DNA of 64,000 nt from Paenibacillus xylanilyticus (GCF_013359935.1 NZ_JABMCB010000149.1:1-64000), one strand, 5' to 3'. Numbered from the stretch's first letter, positions 39,364-49,790 are shown. Notes: generated from the sequence alone by a model not told the origin. Program-made: numbers and translations.

Positions 39364-39603
39364 CACATCATGACCGGGTCCGGGCCATTTTTATGAAATG
39401 TTTATGAAATCCCCATGTAGATCATCTTATGCATTGTCATTTATGGTAGTGTCTCACCAATCTTCACCGTTATGCGTGCAAATCCATTTCTTCGGATATT
39501 AAAACAAATAGCCATGGAATAATTCCATGACCATTATGAGTTGGGGACTAGTCTTCGTTCATCCCAATATGTGAACATTGTTCATGATGTGTGTCTAAAA
39601 CAG
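39364..39603. other. Intergenic region between speD and hemA
   Basis: Non-coding as far as I can see. It contains a CATGGAA/TTCCATG hairpin (about 39514–39530) that might serve as a weak speD terminator and a TGAACATTGTTCA palindrome near 39572–39584 of unknown meaning. No small gene with a ribosome site was found. Confidence 0.4.
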
Positions 39604-40002
39604 TTATACCAGTTCGATAGGTTGCATTTCTGGTGTTTCAACCTGCAATTCGCCCAATCCACGTACCAATTTCTTGGCGTATGTTTTTTCCGGTTTCAAA
39701 ACGGATACCAGGTAGTCAATGGCCAGTTGTGGGTCAACCGTTTCTCCACAAGTGTAGCAGTCGATCGCCGCAAACCCTCTCTCAGGATACGTATGAATGG
39801 AGAGATGGCTCTCTGACAGCAGTACAAGCACTGTCGCTCCTTGTGGTTCAAACTGCTTGGATTGTACGGACATTACTGTCGCGCCACATGCCTCCGCTGC
39901 TTCAACCATTTGGGCTTGCAAATACTCAGCACTGTTCAGTAGATCAAAGTCGACACCCCAAGCGTCAACAGCAACGTGTCTTCCGAAAGTTGAATATTCC
40001 AT
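39604..40002 (-). CDS. speD: S-adenosylmethionine decarboxylase proenzyme
   Basis: Makes decarboxylated SAM, the aminopropyl donor for spermidine. The prokaryotic class 1b enzyme self-cleaves before the Ser of LSESHLSIHTYPE (Glu64–Ser65), turning Ser65 into the pyruvoyl cofactor. CYTCG around residue 85 is the conserved cysteine region. 132 residues is typical. AAGGGGG precedes the ATG. It lies alone between the heme genes and an unknown gene, behind a 140-nt leader that can fold. Confidence 0.96.
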   Translation of the reverse strand: MEYSTFGRHVAVDAWGVDFDLLNSAEYLQAQMVEAAEACGATVMSVQSKQFEPQGATVLVLLSESHLSIHTYPERGFAAIDCYTCGETVDPQLAIDYLVSVLKPEKTYAKKLVRGLGELQVETPEMQPIELV

Positions 40003-40142
40003 CCTTCGGTTCCCCCTTCCTAGGAATAAAATGTTTGAAAAAATTTCATCCGCTAGGACCTACGTCATTCACTTCCCGAGGGAATAATCTCTCGCAACAT
40101 ATAATGTCCTGAGTGAATCCTGGTTCCTATATTCTTTTCAAC
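40003..40142 (-). other. Structured 5' leader of speD (candidate)
   Basis: Between promoter and speD, ATTCACT (minus strand 40118–40112) can pair with AGTGAAT (40073–40067). Inside this stem is a hairpin CGAGAGA-TTAT-TCCCTCG (40094–40077) with one mismatch. The leader is unusually long for a single small gene. No known riboswitch motif was recognised. Confidence 0.35.
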
Positions 40143-40149
40143 GAGATTA

Positions 40150-40178
40150 AAAATAACATCTATTTAAAAGGAATGCAA
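40150..40178 (-). promoter_or_regulatory. Sigma-A promoter of speD
   Basis: Minus strand -35 TTGCAT (40178–40173), 17-bp spacer ending in TGT, -10 TATTTT (40155–40150). Confidence 0.65.
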
Positions 40179-40235
40179 CCCTTTTTTTACAGTTAAAAAA
40201 ATAAATAATTGCCATCCAAGTTGGACATCTCCATC

Positions 40236-40299
40236 ACAAAAAAATCCCCTTCGGACGCTGAACCGGCAAGTGCCTGCAATCAGAATCGATAAGGGGATT
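40236..40299 (-). terminator. Terminator after the 195-residue unknown gene
   Basis: Minus strand AATCCCCTT (40299–40291) pairs with AAGGGGATT (40251–40243) over a long, internally paired loop, then TTTTTTT. A second small hairpin (ATAACCTG/CCAGGTTAT, about 40318–40339) lies between it and the stop codon. Confidence 0.75.
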
Positions 40300-40340
40300 G
40301 ATTCACATTTATACCTGTATAACCTGCATCTCCAGGTTAT

Positions 40341-40928
40341 TTAAGCTTCAAGTTCGAAGAGTCGTTTTTGATGTTGAGCAAGCCTTTCATCAATCTGATG
40401 AAGTTCTTCAGGAACTGAAGTATGATTCCTTGTGTCCAGAAGTGTGTCGACCTCTGCGTATACCCGGTTGATTTCGCGTTCAACATCCCGAGCCTGGAAC
40501 ACTCGCTGCAATTCGAGCAACGTATTTTTGTATTCGTAGATGAGGCGCGTATTCTCCCCGTTCTTCTCTACGATTTTACGGACAGAGCCTTGAGCATAAA
40601 CATACGTCATAATGAAATCTTCATAAATCCGATGGACGACACCGTCTCCCTTAAAGGTCATGAACAATTTCCGCACAACGTTGGTCAGATGATGGTTTAC
40701 CAGCCGGCAAGACAATTCACAGATGTAAAACCCTTCCTGACGGTCAAACGGGAAATGAACTTCCTCTCCACTTACATCCTCAAGCACAATCTCCTGGCAA
40801 CCGTTATCCAGCACCTTCACTCGGTGATGAATCCGGCCATCCTCTGACATGCGCAAAAACTGATGCATCTGGGGTTCCGACAATTTCAAAGTGGCTTTAA
40901 CATACTCTGTGGCTAACCGCTGAGCCAT
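40341..40928 (-). CDS. Conserved protein of unknown function, 195 residues
   Basis: I do not recognise the family with confidence. The protein is soluble in appearance, without signal or membrane segments. The first part is a beta-rich region (RIHHRVKVLDNGCQEIVLED, FYICELSCRLVNHHLTNVVRKLF), and the C-terminal third is helical and charged with heptad-like spacing (VEREINRVYAEVDTLL, EELHQIDERLAQHQKRLFELEA), probably a coiled coil. The ATG follows GAGGAG, so translation is well supported. It has its own terminator and stands between speD and engB. Confidence 0.8.
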   Translation of the reverse strand: MAQRLATEYVKATLKLSEPQMHQFLRMSEDGRIHHRVKVLDNGCQEIVLEDVSGEEVHFPFDRQEGFYICELSCRLVNHHLTNVVRKLFMTFKGDGVVHRIYEDFIMTYVYAQGSVRKIVEKNGENTRLIYEYKNTLLELQRVFQARDVEREINRVYAEVDTLLDTRNHTSVPEELHQIDERLAQHQKRLFELEA

Positions 40929-41197
40929 ACAAATCTCCTCAATTCTTTCCCGGATTGTTTTGCCTTCCTGCTCATGGCAGTGATCTCAAAACTCTTCAGG
41001 CCGGCAAGGCCGGTATTTTTGGTTCCTGTAGCACGAATGCACCTAAGCTCATTATACACCACCACAAAACCATTTTGCTCCAGAACGAAACGATAAATTC
41101 TCACGAAAATCCATAAAAATACGGATTAATTCATGATCTCATCCAGGATTCACCCAGGTTACTCACTTTCCCGCATTAAAATGGCGCAATCTCTATA

Positions 41198-41857
41198 TCA
41201 TCCGTTAATTTCGGTGTTTTCTTCCTCTTCTGGATAACCTTCTGCATCCAGCACTTCTGGTGCATACTTATCTATGCGGGCATGGCGGGTAATGATGTCC
41301 CATAACTCTTCTTTACCCAATCCTTCTTCTGATGAAAATGGTACAAACAGATCCCCTGAACGAAGATCCAGCGCTTGCTTGATGACTTTAATATGCTTCG
41401 CTCTGCGTGTCTTTGGAATCTTGTCCATTTTGGTTGCTACCACAACCAAAGGCAATCCGTGATGGCGAAGCCATTCATTCATCATCTTGTCATCCTTGGA
41501 TGGTTCATGCCTCATATCCACCATCTGCATAACAAGTTTCAATTCTTTACGTCCCAATAAGTATTTTTCCATCATTTTACCCCAGGCAAAACGCTGCTCT
41601 TTGGAGACTTTGGCGTAACCATAACCCGGGAAATCCACGAAGTATAGATCCTGGTTAATTTTATAGTAGTTCAGTTGCTGAGTTTTACCTGGTGTCGAAC
41701 TTGTGCGTGCCAGATTCTTGCGGTTAATCAAGCGATTAATCAGGGATGATTTGCCGACATTGGAGCGCCCCGCCAAAGCGATCTCCGGCAGACCGTCATC
41801 AGGATATTGTTCAGGCCGAACGGCACTGATAATAAATTCGGATTGGTTTACTTTCAT
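41198..41857 (-). CDS. engB: Ribosome biogenesis GTPase EngB (YsxC)
   Basis: Essential small GTPase for 50S subunit assembly. G1 [15 protein letters not shown]3 DFPGYGYA, G4 TKMD and G5 PFSSEEGLG are all present. The start at ATG 41857 ([13 protein letters not shown]) follows AGAGGAC; an upstream ATG (41884) would include that ribosome site in the gene. 219 residues, slightly longer than usual because of an acidic tail ([10 protein letters not shown]). Follows lonA as in B. subtilis. Confidence 0.96.
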   Translation of the reverse strand: MKVNQSEFIISAVRPEQYPDDGLPEIALAGRSNVGKSSLINRLINRKNLARTSSTPGKTQQLNYYKINQDLYFVDFPGYGYAKVSKEQRFAWGKMMEKYLLGRKELKLVMQMVDMRHEPSKDDKMMNEWLRHHGLPLVVVATKMDKIPKTRRAKHIKVIKQALDLRSGDLFVPFSSEEGLGKEELWDIITRHARIDKYAPEVLDAEGYPEEEENTEING

Positions 41858-41942
41858 AATATATCTGTCCTCTCTGGATCTCATGTTCTTGCATTTGAAG
41901 CTGATGAAGGTATTATGCCTTGGATCATTGTTCTATCATACC

Positions 41943-41989
41943 AAAAAAACCGTTCGGGCGGACGCCGAAGCTCCGCAGAACGGTTTTTT
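41943..41989 (-). terminator. Terminator of lonA
   Basis: Minus strand AAAACCGTTC…GAACGGTTTT with an inner GCGGA/TCCGC pairing, followed by TTTTTTT, 28 bp after the lonA stop. Confidence 0.85.
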
Positions 41990-42017
41990 CTTCATACGCT
42001 CCCTTGGCTAACTGGAT

Positions 42018-44357
42018 CTACAGATGAATACCTGTCTGTTCCACGAGTGCATGCTGCAGCACCTGATCCATATGGGCTACAGGGACAAATTCCACATCTT
42101 CCTTGATGCTATCCGGAATGTCCCGCAGGTCCCGTTCGTTATCCTTGGGCAATAATATTTTTTTATAACCGGCGCGATGAGCGGCCAGTGATTTTTCCTT
42201 CAGACCACCGATGGGAAGCACGCGACCACGCAGAGTGATCTCGCCAGTCATCGCAATGTCTTTGGAGACATGTTTGTTCGTCAATGCAGAAATCAAAGCA
42301 GTAGCCATCGTAATCCCAGCAGATGGACCATCCTTAGGAATAGCACCTTCGGGTACGTGGATATGAATATCATTCTTCTCATGGAAGTCAGCTGGAATCC
42401 CCAATTGTGCCGCTTTGGATCGGGTGTAGCTGAATGCGGCCTGAGCGGATTCTTTCATGACATCGCCCAGTTTACCCGTTAATGTCAGTTTTCCTGTTCC
42501 AGGGACAACCGTGACCTCGATGACGAGAGTATCCCCGCCAACTTCAGTCCAAGCGAGCCCGGTTACTGTACCAATCTGATCTTCCAGTTCAGCCATACCG
42601 TAACGGAACTTGCCTGGTCCAAGATAATCCTTGATTTCATCCGGCGCAATATTAATTTGGCCTTCCACACCAGATACGATATTTTTGGCCGCCTTCCGGC
42701 ACAACGAAGCCATTTGCTGCTCCAGATTCCGCACACCGGACTCGCGGGTATATTCACGAATGACTCGAAGCAAGCTGTCGTCCCCAATCTCCAGCTGCTC
42801 ATCTTCCAGACCATGATCGCGCTTTTGCTTCGGCAGCAGATAGTTTTTGGCAATCTGCAGTTTCTCGATCTCGGTATACCCTGGAATGTTGAGCATTTCC
42901 ATCCGGTCCAGAAGCGGACGAGGAATGTTATGCACCGTATTGGCGGTTGTAACGAACATGACATTGGATAAGTCAAAAGGCACTTCCACAAAGTGATCGC
43001 TGAACGTGCTGTTCTGTTCAGGATCGAGCACCTCAAGCAGCGCTGCAGAAGGATCTCCACGGAAGTCGGAAGCCATCTTGTCGATCTCGTCCAGCAGGAA
43101 AACGGGGTTAAGTGAACCCGCCGTTTTCATTCCCTGGATAATCCGCCCAGGCATTGCTCCCACATAGGTACGCCGATGTCCACGGATCTCCGCTTCATCG
43201 CGAACACCACCCAGAGAAATTCGGACAAACTCCCGGCCCAATGATCTGGCAATGGAGCGGGCAAGCGATGTCTTACCGACACCCGGAGGCCCGACCAGAC
43301 AGAGAATGGGCCCTTTGAGCTTTTTGACGAGCTTCTGGACAGCCAGGTATTCAAGTACGCGCTCTTTCGGCTTTTCCAAGCCGTAATGATCGGCATTCAG
43401 CACATCTTCCGCTTTCTGAATATCCAGGTCGTCCTCTGTCATCTGACTCCAAGGCAGCGCCAGCAGCCAATCCACATAGTTGCGAATGACCCCGCCTTCC
43501 GCAGAGCTTGCTGGCATTTTTTCCAGTCGATCAATTTCCTTCTCGACCTTTTCCTTGACCTTGTCCGGCAAGCCGAGGGTCTCCATTTGATTACGGAGTT
43601 CTTCGACCTCACCTGCACGGCCTTCTTTTTCACCCAGTTCTTTTTGAATGGCCTTCATCTGCTCGCGCAGATAGTATTCCTTCTGGGTCTTCTCCATCTG
43701 TTTCTTCACGCGTTGGCTGATTTTGCGTTCAAGCTCCAGCACTTCCCGCTCGTTGTTGAGAATGTCGAGAAGTTTCTCCAGACGTTCACGAACATCAATG
43801 GTTTCCAGGATCTCCTGTTTATCCTTGATTTTCAGGGAAAGGTGGCTCGTGATCACATCAGCCAGTCGCCCTGGTTCCTCAATATCCGACACAGCAGCAA
43901 GTGTCTCGGGTGTTACCTTTTTGGACAGATTAATATAATTTTCGAACTGGTTCAGAACCGTACGCATCAGGGCATCCGTCTCCGGATGACTGTTCTCCTC
44001 TTCAGGCAGTTCTTTTGCCAGTACTTCGTAATATTCCTCGTTGTCCGTATATTCAATGATTTCAGCCCGTTCCAAGCCTTCCACGAGAACACGAATCGTT
44101 CCGTTTGGAAGCTTCAGCATCTGTCTGACCTTGGCTACGGTTCCGATTCTGAAAATGTCTTCTTGTGTTGGTTCTTCAATATTCACTTCGGCTTGGGAAC
44201 ATAGGAGAATCAGATGTTCTTCTACCATCGCTTTTTCTAAAGCCTTGACCGATTTCTCCCGGCCCACATCGAGATGCAGTACCATACTCGGGTAGACGAG
44301 AAGTCCTCTTAAAGGCAGTAAAGGAAAACGACGACCTTTCACTTTGCTCGGTCCCAT
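42018..44357 (-). CDS. lon: ATP-dependent Lon protease LonA
   Basis: Degrades damaged and regulatory proteins. N-terminal substrate-binding LON domain (about 5–195), AAA+ module with [19 protein letters not shown] (about 350) and a protease domain with the catalytic Ser in [14 protein letters not shown] and Lys in [13 protein letters not shown]. The ATG at 44357 ([18 protein letters not shown]) has GGAGGTG 8 nt upstream and gives 779 residues, close to the B. subtilis 774; an earlier ATG at 44399 would put that site inside the gene. Confidence 0.97.
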   Translation of the reverse strand: MGPSKVKGRRFPLLPLRGLLVYPSMVLHLDVGREKSVKALEKAMVEEHLILLCSQAEVNIEEPTQEDIFRIGTVAKVRQMLKLPNGTIRVLVEGLERAEIIEYTDNEEYYEVLAKELPEEENSHPETDALMRTVLNQFENYINLSKKVTPETLAAVSDIEEPGRLADVITSHLSLKIKDKQEILETIDVRERLEKLLDILNNEREVLELERKISQRVKKQMEKTQKEYYLREQMKAIQKELGEKEGRAGEVEELRNQMETLGLPDKVKEKVEKEIDRLEKMPASSAEGGVIRNYVDWLLALPWSQMTEDDLDIQKAEDVLNADHYGLEKPKERVLEYLAVQKLVKKLKGPILCLVGPPGVGKTSLARSIARSLGREFVRISLGGVRDEAEIRGHRRTYVGAMPGRIIQGMKTAGSLNPVFLLDEIDKMASDFRGDPSAALLEVLDPEQNSTFSDHFVEVPFDLSNVMFVTTANTVHNIPRPLLDRMEMLNIPGYTEIEKLQIAKNYLLPKQKRDHGLEDEQLEIGDDSLLRVIREYTRESGVRNLEQQMASLCRKAAKNIVSGVEGQINIAPDEIKDYLGPGKFRYGMAELEDQIGTVTGLAWTEVGGDTLVIEVTVVPGTGKLTLTGKLGDVMKESAQAAFSYTRSKAAQLGIPADFHEKNDIHIHVPEGAIPKDGPSAGITMATALISALTNKHVSKDIAMTGEITLRGRVLPIGGLKEKSLAAHRAGYKKILLPKDNERDLRDIPDSIKEDVEFVPVAHMDQVLQHALVEQTGIHL

Positions 44358-44444
44358 CGCTTTCGCACCTCCAATGGCTCTCAGGTTGTAGTCATTCATT
44401 ATTCTATCAAATGTTCACATAAAAAACCAATTGAAGGGAAGCTC

Positions 44445-46202
44445 TTAGCAGCTTCCCGAATCCGTAACCTGTCCCGGACGGGGTAAATCAGCACGCAAAT
44501 ATGAAGCAGATGCCGGAGGGAAAATTTCTGCAGCGGGTGTTGCTGACTCCTCCGCCTGCTTTGTTTGTTCCATCTGCCCCGAATCAGGAACCCAGGCAAA
44601 TACCTCGCGGAAAACATCCTGTACCGTATCTACCGGAATGACACGCAAGCCATCCAGATTCTCAAAAATGGACTGCCAGTTCTCTGCTGGAATAATAACG
44701 GTCTTCGCTCCCGCCTGAAATGCAGCCTCTACTTTGGCAAGCACGCCACCGATCGGCTTCACCCGGCCATGAATGCTGACTTCACCAGTCATCGCTGTCT
44801 CGTGATCTACAGGGCGCCCCTGAATGGCAGAGGTAATCGCCGTGGCCATGGCAATACCAGCCGATGGGCCATCAATCGGCGTTCCTCCCGGAAAATTGAT
44901 ATGCAAATCATAATCATTCGGACGGATACCCATGGCTTTTAATACAGTCATTACATTTTCAACCGAGCCTTTGGCCATGCTTTTTCTCCGGAGTGTACGC
45001 GAACCGCCTCCAATCTCTTCCTCATCCACAACGCCTGTAATATTAATTCGGCCCTGATCTTTGAGTGCAGGCACTGCAGAAACTTCGATCTCGAGAATGG
45101 TGCCCATATTCGGACCGTATACGGCCAAGCCATTAACAAAACCGACCTGCGGGTGCAAAGGCACCTTGCGATCCGGCCGTGGTTGAATTTGGCTGCTGCC
45201 AGCCACCCATTCGACATCCGAGGCCTGAAGGGTCTCCCTTTTTTCGGTGAGTGCCAGTCCGGCAGCAAGCTGAATAATATTTACCGCCTCGCGCCCATTC
45301 GTGGCATATCGCTTGACCACTTCAACAGCATCCGGACAAGGACTGAAGCCAATTTTCTGCACAGCGTCTTCAGCAATCTTCCCGATTTCTTCCGGCAGCA
45401 ATGGTCTGAAGTATACTTCCATGCACCGTGAACGGAGCGCTGGAGGCAGTTCATGAGGCGAACGAGTCGTCGCTCCGACAAGGCGGAAATCAGCCGGCAG
45501 GCCATTTTGAAAAATATCGTGGATATAAGCAGGAGTATGCGTGTCTTCCGAGTTATAGTACGCACTTTCCAAAAAGACCTTGCGATCCTCCAGCACTTTC
45601 AGCAATTTATTCATCTGAATGGAATGCAATTCACCGATCTCATCGATAAATAACATGCCACCATGCGCTTTGGTCACGGCTCCCGGTTTCGGTTGAGGAA
45701 TACCCGCAACCCCCATGGCACCCGCTCCCTGATATATCGGATCATGTACCGAACCGATTAAAGGATCGGCAATACCCCGCTCATCAAAACGAGCTGTCGT
45801 CGCATCCAGCTCCGTAAACTTCGCATCCGGCTTGAAAGGCGAGGATGGATTTTTTTTGGCTTCTTCCAAAACGACCCTGGCGGCCGCTGTCTTACCTACC
45901 CCTGGAGGCCCGTAAATAATGACGTGCTGTGGATTGGCACTGCACAAAGCAGCCTTGAGGGCACGCAGGCCGTCCTTTTGCCCTACGATATCATTGATGG
46001 TCGCCGGCCGCGTCTTCTCTGCGAGCGGTTTGGTGAGTGAGATAGAACGCAATTTGCGCAGCTTCTCCAGTTCTTTGCGGGATTCACGCTCGACTGCGCT
46101 GCGGTTTGTTTTCTGGCCTCGAAGCAGATTCCAGAAATACAAACCGATCACCACACCAAAAAATAACTGTATCAACATGAAGACCATGCCTAAATCACCC
46201 AT
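44445..46202 (-). CDS. lonB: LonB, sporulation-type membrane Lon protease
   Basis: A Lon relative expressed in the forespore of B. subtilis. An N-terminal membrane helix (about 4–24) replaces the LON domain. The AAA+ region has [20 protein letters not shown] and FIDEIGELHSIQMNKLLKVLEDR; the protease domain holds GPSAGIAMATAIT (Ser) and GGVLAKVEAAFQAG (Lys). 585 residues, with a Pro/Ala-rich tail beyond the 552 of B. subtilis. A sigma-F-like promoter lies upstream, in line with forespore expression. lonB precedes lonA by 87 bp. Confidence 0.93.
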   Translation of the reverse strand: MGDLGMVFMLIQLFFGVVIGLYFWNLLRGQKTNRSAVERESRKELEKLRKLRSISLTKPLAEKTRPATINDIVGQKDGLRALKAALCSANPQHVIIYGPPGVGKTAAARVVLEEAKKNPSSPFKPDAKFTELDATTARFDERGIADPLIGSVHDPIYQGAGAMGVAGIPQPKPGAVTKAHGGMLFIDEIGELHSIQMNKLLKVLEDRKVFLESAYYNSEDTHTPAYIHDIFQNGLPADFRLVGATTRSPHELPPALRSRCMEVYFRPLLPEEIGKIAEDAVQKIGFSPCPDAVEVVKRYATNGREAVNIIQLAAGLALTEKRETLQASDVEWVAGSSQIQPRPDRKVPLHPQVGFVNGLAVYGPNMGTILEIEVSAVPALKDQGRINITGVVDEEEIGGGSRTLRRKSMAKGSVENVMTVLKAMGIRPNDYDLHINFPGGTPIDGPSAGIAMATAITSAIQGRPVDHETAMTGEVSIHGRVKPIGGVLAKVEAAFQAGAKTVIIPAENWQSIFENLDGLRVIPVDTVQDVFREVFAWVPDSGQMEQTKQAEESATPAAEIFPPASASYLRADLPRPGQVTDSGSC

Positions 46203-46261
46203 ATCTCAACATCCTCCTGTTCTTCTGTCCTGTTCCCTTACGGAATCATGCTAATACATGG

Positions 46262-46290
46262 TAGTATAGCCGTTTCACGAACAGGTAAAC
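46262..46290 (-). promoter_or_regulatory. Sigma-F-like promoter of lonB
   Basis: Minus strand -10 GGCTATACTA (46271–46262) fits the sigma-F pattern GGNNANANTR at every position. GTTTA (46290–46286), one mismatch from GYATA, stands 14 bp upstream. lonB is sigma-F-dependent in B. subtilis. A sigma-A reading of TATACT with a 15-bp spacer is less good. Confidence 0.45.
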
Positions 46291-46327
46291 GGTCCAGTCG
46301 GAATTTGTTGTGGATGTGAAGACACCA

Positions 46328-46353
46328 AGAGCCCGTCATTGCTGACGGGCTCT
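46328..46353 (-). terminator. Hairpin terminator of ispG
   Basis: Perfect 11-bp stem (AGAGCCCGTCA / TGACGGGCTCT) with a 4-nt loop, 22 bp after the ispG stop. The following T tract is weak. Confidence 0.7.
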
Positions 46354-46375
46354 CTTCGAAGCATATATGAATCAA

Positions 46376-47473
46376 TCAGTGCGAGCGACCAGGAATTACA
46401 CCTGTCGTTTCATAGGTTTCGACGATTTTATCGATTTCCTTTTTCAATTCCTCAACCATGATTTCTTCAGGCACCTTACGGATCATCTTACCGTGCCGGA
46501 ACAAGAGACCTTCTCCGCGAGCACCAGCAATCCCGATATCCGCTTCTTTGGCCTCACCTGGACCATTCACCGCACAACCGAGTACAGACACTTTAATCGG
46601 CACCTTGAGTTTGGAGATGTACTCTTCCACTTCGTTGGCAATGGAGAACAGATCGATGTCCAGACGTCCACATGTTGGGCAGGAAATCAGTGTAGCTGCA
46701 TTGGAGATCAAGCCAAAAGTTTTGAGCAAATCGCGGGCAACCTTGATCTCCTCCACCGGATCTGCGCTAAGCGAGATTCGCATCGTTGAACCAATACCCA
46801 TGGACAGCAAAGCTCCCATACCGGCAGAGCTTTTAATGGTTCCCGAGAACAATGTACCAGCTTCCGTAATCCCTAGATGCAGCGGATATTTAATGATTTG
46901 AGCTGCTTTGGTGTACGCTTCAATCGCCATCGGTACATCCGATGCTTTGAGAGAAACGATAATATCATGGAAATCCAGTTCTTCCAGAATACCAATGTGA
47001 TACAATGCACTTTCTACCATAGCATCAGCCGTAGGATATCCGTACTTCTCAAGCAAATGGTTTTCAAGAGAACCTGCATTTACCCCGATCCGAATCGGAA
47101 TACCGCGTTCTTTACATGCTTTGACGACTTCTTCCACTTTGGCACGTTTACCGATGTTTCCGGGATTGATCCGGACTTTATCGATGCCGTTCTCAATCGC
47201 AAGAAGAGCAAGCTTATAGTTAAAGTGAATATCCGCTACAAGCGGGATGTGGATACGTTTTTTGATTTCCTTAATGGCTGCGGCAGCTTCCTCATTATTC
47301 ACAGTTACACGTACTATTTGGCATCCTGCTTCTTCCAGTCGCAAAATCTCTGCAACGGTCGCCTCAACGTCTGCCGTTTTTGTAGTACACATACTCTGGA
47401 TAATGACTTCGTTGCTGCCACCAATCGTTAAGTTCCCCACTTTTACGGGACGTGTATCTTGTCTTAAATACAT
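46376..47473 (-). CDS. ispG: 4-hydroxy-3-methylbut-2-enyl diphosphate synthase (flavodoxin)
   Basis: Penultimate iron-sulfur enzyme of the MEP isoprenoid pathway. The [4Fe-4S] cysteines are seen in LISCPTCGR and [30 protein letters not shown] and the TIM-barrel segments precede them. The start at ATG 47473 ([13 protein letters not shown]) follows GGGGAGAG and gives 365 residues. Its position between clpX and lonB interrupts the clpX-lonB neighbourhood known from B. subtilis. Confidence 0.97.
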   Translation of the reverse strand: MYLRQDTRPVKVGNLTIGGSNEVIIQSMCTTKTADVEATVAEILRLEEAGCQIVRVTVNNEEAAAAIKEIKKRIHIPLVADIHFNYKLALLAIENGIDKVRINPGNIGKRAKVEEVVKACKERGIPIRIGVNAGSLENHLLEKYGYPTADAMVESALYHIGILEELDFHDIIVSLKASDVPMAIEAYTKAAQIIKYPLHLGITEAGTLFSGTIKSSAGMGALLSMGIGSTMRISLSADPVEEIKVARDLLKTFGLISNAATLISCPTCGRLDIDLFSIANEVEEYISKLKVPIKVSVLGCAVNGPGEAKEADIGIAGARGEGLLFRHGKMIRKVPEEIMVEELKKEIDKIVETYETTGVIPGRSH

Positions 47474-47593
47474 GAGTGATTTCTCTCCCCACAACGTCAA
47501 AGCTCCACCCTGACAGAGACATGAATTCGCCTTCTGCCAAAGTGGAGAACTGACAAGTCTATATTTCAGAGCTGAACAGGATTCATGCCTTGG

Positions 47594-48847
47594 TTAGGCA
47601 CTCTCTTCCTGCTTATCGTCCTTCGATTGGCTCAGTTCAGGCACAACTCTTTTCTCAACGACTTCTTCGGTAATCACACAGTTCGTAACATCATCACGTG
47701 AAGGCACTTCATACATGATTTCAAGCATGATGCCTTCAATGATCGCACGCAATCCACGGGCACCCGTGTTACGCTTGATCGCTTCCTTCGCAATCGCGAG
47801 CAATGCTCCTGGTTCAAATACCAGATTCACATTGTCCAGCTCAAGCAGCTTTTGGTACTGTTTTGTAAGCGCGTTTTTTGGTTCGGAAAGAATCCGTACC
47901 AATGTATCTTCATCCAAAGGCTCCAAAGTAGAGATAACTGGAAGACGGCCTACGAATTCCGGAATGAGACCAAATTTCAACAAGTCTTCCGGCAGAACCA
48001 TACCGAGGTATTCACCTGGTTTGAGATCTTTTTGTTCCGCAACGGTGTTAAAGCCGATGACTTTTTTACCGATCCGGCGTTTGATCATTTGCTCCAGACC
48101 ATCAAAGGCACCGCCACAAATGAACAGGATATTCGTTGTATCAATCTGGATGAATTCTTGATGTGGATGCTTGCGGCCACCTTGTGGTGGTACAGATGCC
48201 ACAGTTCCTTCCAGAATTTTCAGCAACGCTTGTTGTACCCCTTCACCCGATACGTCGCGTGTAATGGACGGATTTTCGGATTTACGGGCTACTTTGTCAA
48301 TTTCATCGATATAAATGATACCGCGCTCTGCTTTTTCAACGTCATAATCAGCAGCTTGAATCAGCTTGAGCAGAATGTTCTCTACATCTTCGCCGACATA
48401 ACCAGCTTCCGTTAATGAAGTCGCGTCCGCAATAGCAAATGGAACATTGAGAATTTTAGCCATGGTTTGCGCAAGCAACGTTTTACCGGAACCAGTAGGT
48501 CCGAGAAGCAAAATGTTACTCTTTTGCAATTCAACGTCCTCAATCTTGCTCTGAGTATTGATCCGTTTATAGTGATTGTAAACCGCTACAGACAAAGACT
48601 TTTTCGCCTGATCCTGTCCAATGACGTATTGATCCAGAATGTCGCGGATTTCTTTTGGTTTCGGTATATCTTTGAGGTCCAGTTCTTCGTCATGACCGAG
48701 CTCTTCCTCAACGATTTCGGTACAAAGTTCGATACATTCATCACAAATGTAAACGCCTGGTCCAGCGACCAGCTTGCGCACCTGTTCTTGAGATTTACCG
48801 CAAAAAGAGCATTTCAGCTGCCCTTTCTCATCGTTAAATTTAAACAT
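47594..48847 (-). CDS. clpX: ClpX, ATPase subunit of ClpXP
   Basis: AAA+ unfoldase that feeds ClpP. The zinc finger [11 protein letters not shown]…CDECIELC occupies about residues 11–45. Walker A is [13 protein letters not shown], Walker [12 protein letters not shown]. The ClpP-docking IGF loop is in KKVIGFN. 417 residues. It follows clpP by 12 bp, whereas in B. subtilis clpP is a separate monocistronic locus. Confidence 0.98.
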   Translation of the reverse strand: MFKFNDEKGQLKCSFCGKSQEQVRKLVAGPGVYICDECIELCTEIVEEELGHDEELDLKDIPKPKEIRDILDQYVIGQDQAKKSLSVAVYNHYKRINTQSKIEDVELQKSNILLLGPTGSGKTLLAQTMAKILNVPFAIADATSLTEAGYVGEDVENILLKLIQAADYDVEKAERGIIYIDEIDKVARKSENPSITRDVSGEGVQQALLKILEGTVASVPPQGGRKHPHQEFIQIDTTNILFICGGAFDGLEQMIKRRIGKKVIGFNTVAEQKDLKPGEYLGMVLPEDLLKFGLIPEFVGRLPVISTLEPLDEDTLVRILSEPKNALTKQYQKLLELDNVNLVFEPGALLAIAKEAIKRNTGARGLRAIIEGIMLEIMYEVPSRDDVTNCVITEEVVEKRVVPELSQSKDDKQEESA

Positions 48848-48859
48848 GAAACCACCCCT

Positions 48860-49450
48860 TTAGGAATTGATCGGTCTGCTGAGCACCTGGTCAATAATGC
48901 CGTACGCTTTGGCTTCTTCCGCACTCATGAAAAAGTCACGGTCTGTATCCCGCTCAATTTTCTCAAGGGGTTGACCTGTACGATCGACGTATATTTGATT
49001 CAGTTTCTGACGTGTTTTAATAATCCATTCTGCGTGAATTTTAATGTCCGCAGCCTGTCCCTGAACGCCGCCAAGCGGTTGATGAATCATCACTTCGCTG
49101 TTGGTGAGCGCGTATCGTTTGCCAGGTGCACCGGCTGTTAACAACAACGAGCCCATGCTAGCTGCCATTCCTACGCAAATGGTAGATACATCCGGCTTGA
49201 TGTATTGCATCGTATCGTATATACCCATCCCTGCGGTGACAGAACCACCAGGTGAATTAATGTACAAGCTGATATCCTTCTCAGGATCGTCGGCTGCCAA
49301 AAACAAAAGCTGTGCTATGACAAGATTGGCTACATCGTCATCAATCGCACTGGTTAGAAAAATAATGCGATCCTTCAGCAAACGCGAATATATATCGTAA
49401 GACCGTTCGCCTCGATTGGTTTGTTCCACAACCATTGGCACCAGACTCAT
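48860..49450 (-). CDS. clpP: ClpP serine protease subunit
   Basis: Forms the tetradecameric proteolytic chamber. Catalytic Ser98 in [11 protein letters not shown] and His123 in MIHQPLGG are in the standard positions, with Asp in the [11 protein letters not shown] region. 196 residues. The ATG follows AGAGG. A sigma-A promoter about 60 bp upstream overlaps a palindrome; no CtsR heptad repeat was found. Confidence 0.98.
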   Translation of the reverse strand: MSLVPMVVEQTNRGERSYDIYSRLLKDRIIFLTSAIDDDVANLVIAQLLFLAADDPEKDISLYINSPGGSVTAGMGIYDTMQYIKPDVSTICVGMAASMGSLLLTAGAPGKRYALTNSEVMIHQPLGGVQGQAADIKIHAEWIIKTRQKLNQIYVDRTGQPLEKIERDTDRDFFMSAEEAKAYGIIDQVLSRPINS

Positions 49451-49511
49451 GAGACCAACCTCTTTTCTACATGTAATTAGACATAGGCTACCTGTAAAGC
49501 AAACCCAAATT

Positions 49512-49540
49512 CATTCTAACACGTTCCTGTGACAATGTCA
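49512..49540 (-). promoter_or_regulatory. Sigma-A promoter of clpP-clpX with overlapping palindrome
   Basis: Minus strand -35 ATGACA (49540–49535), 17-bp spacer ending in TGT, -10 TAGAAT (49517–49512). The -35 overlaps the perfect palindrome TGACAATGTCA (49529–49539 on the plus strand), and GTGACAA occurs at 49528 and again 25 bp upstream at 49553. These look like a repressor or activator site of unknown identity. Confidence 0.55.
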
Positions 49541-49559
49541 TTTTTCACAAGTGGTGACA

Positions 49560-49760
49560 AGCATAAGTTAGTTTACTTTTTAGCCTGATCATATTTAACC
49601 ATGTTTTCTATGTATGTGCAAATCGAAGGATTCCTATGCCGTTTAACCTTATTTTATTTGCATGGTGTACATAGGAGGGCAAAATGTATTTCCCTATCCA
49701 TCATAATAACCATCCATATTATTACTGAATCATCTATAAAATGGATGCCATAATTTAAAA
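49560..49760. other. Intergenic region between tig terminator and clpP promoter
   Basis: About 200 bp of A/T-rich sequence with no open frame having a ribosome site and no obvious RNA structure. No CtsR box (GGTCAAA direct repeat) was seen on either strand. Confidence 0.4.
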
Positions 49761-49790
49761 ATAAGGCACGCAATGATTCACGTGCCTTAT
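49761..49790 (-). terminator. Terminator of tig
   Basis: ATAAGGCACG / CGTGCCTTAT, 10-bp perfect stem; minus-strand sequence continues TTTTTAAATT. It lies 35 bp after the tig stop. Confidence 0.85.

Noticed and set aside
40913-41104. A 63-codon minus-strand frame upstream of the 195-residue gene
   Set aside because: It overlaps the true start of that gene, has no ribosome site and no recognisable features.
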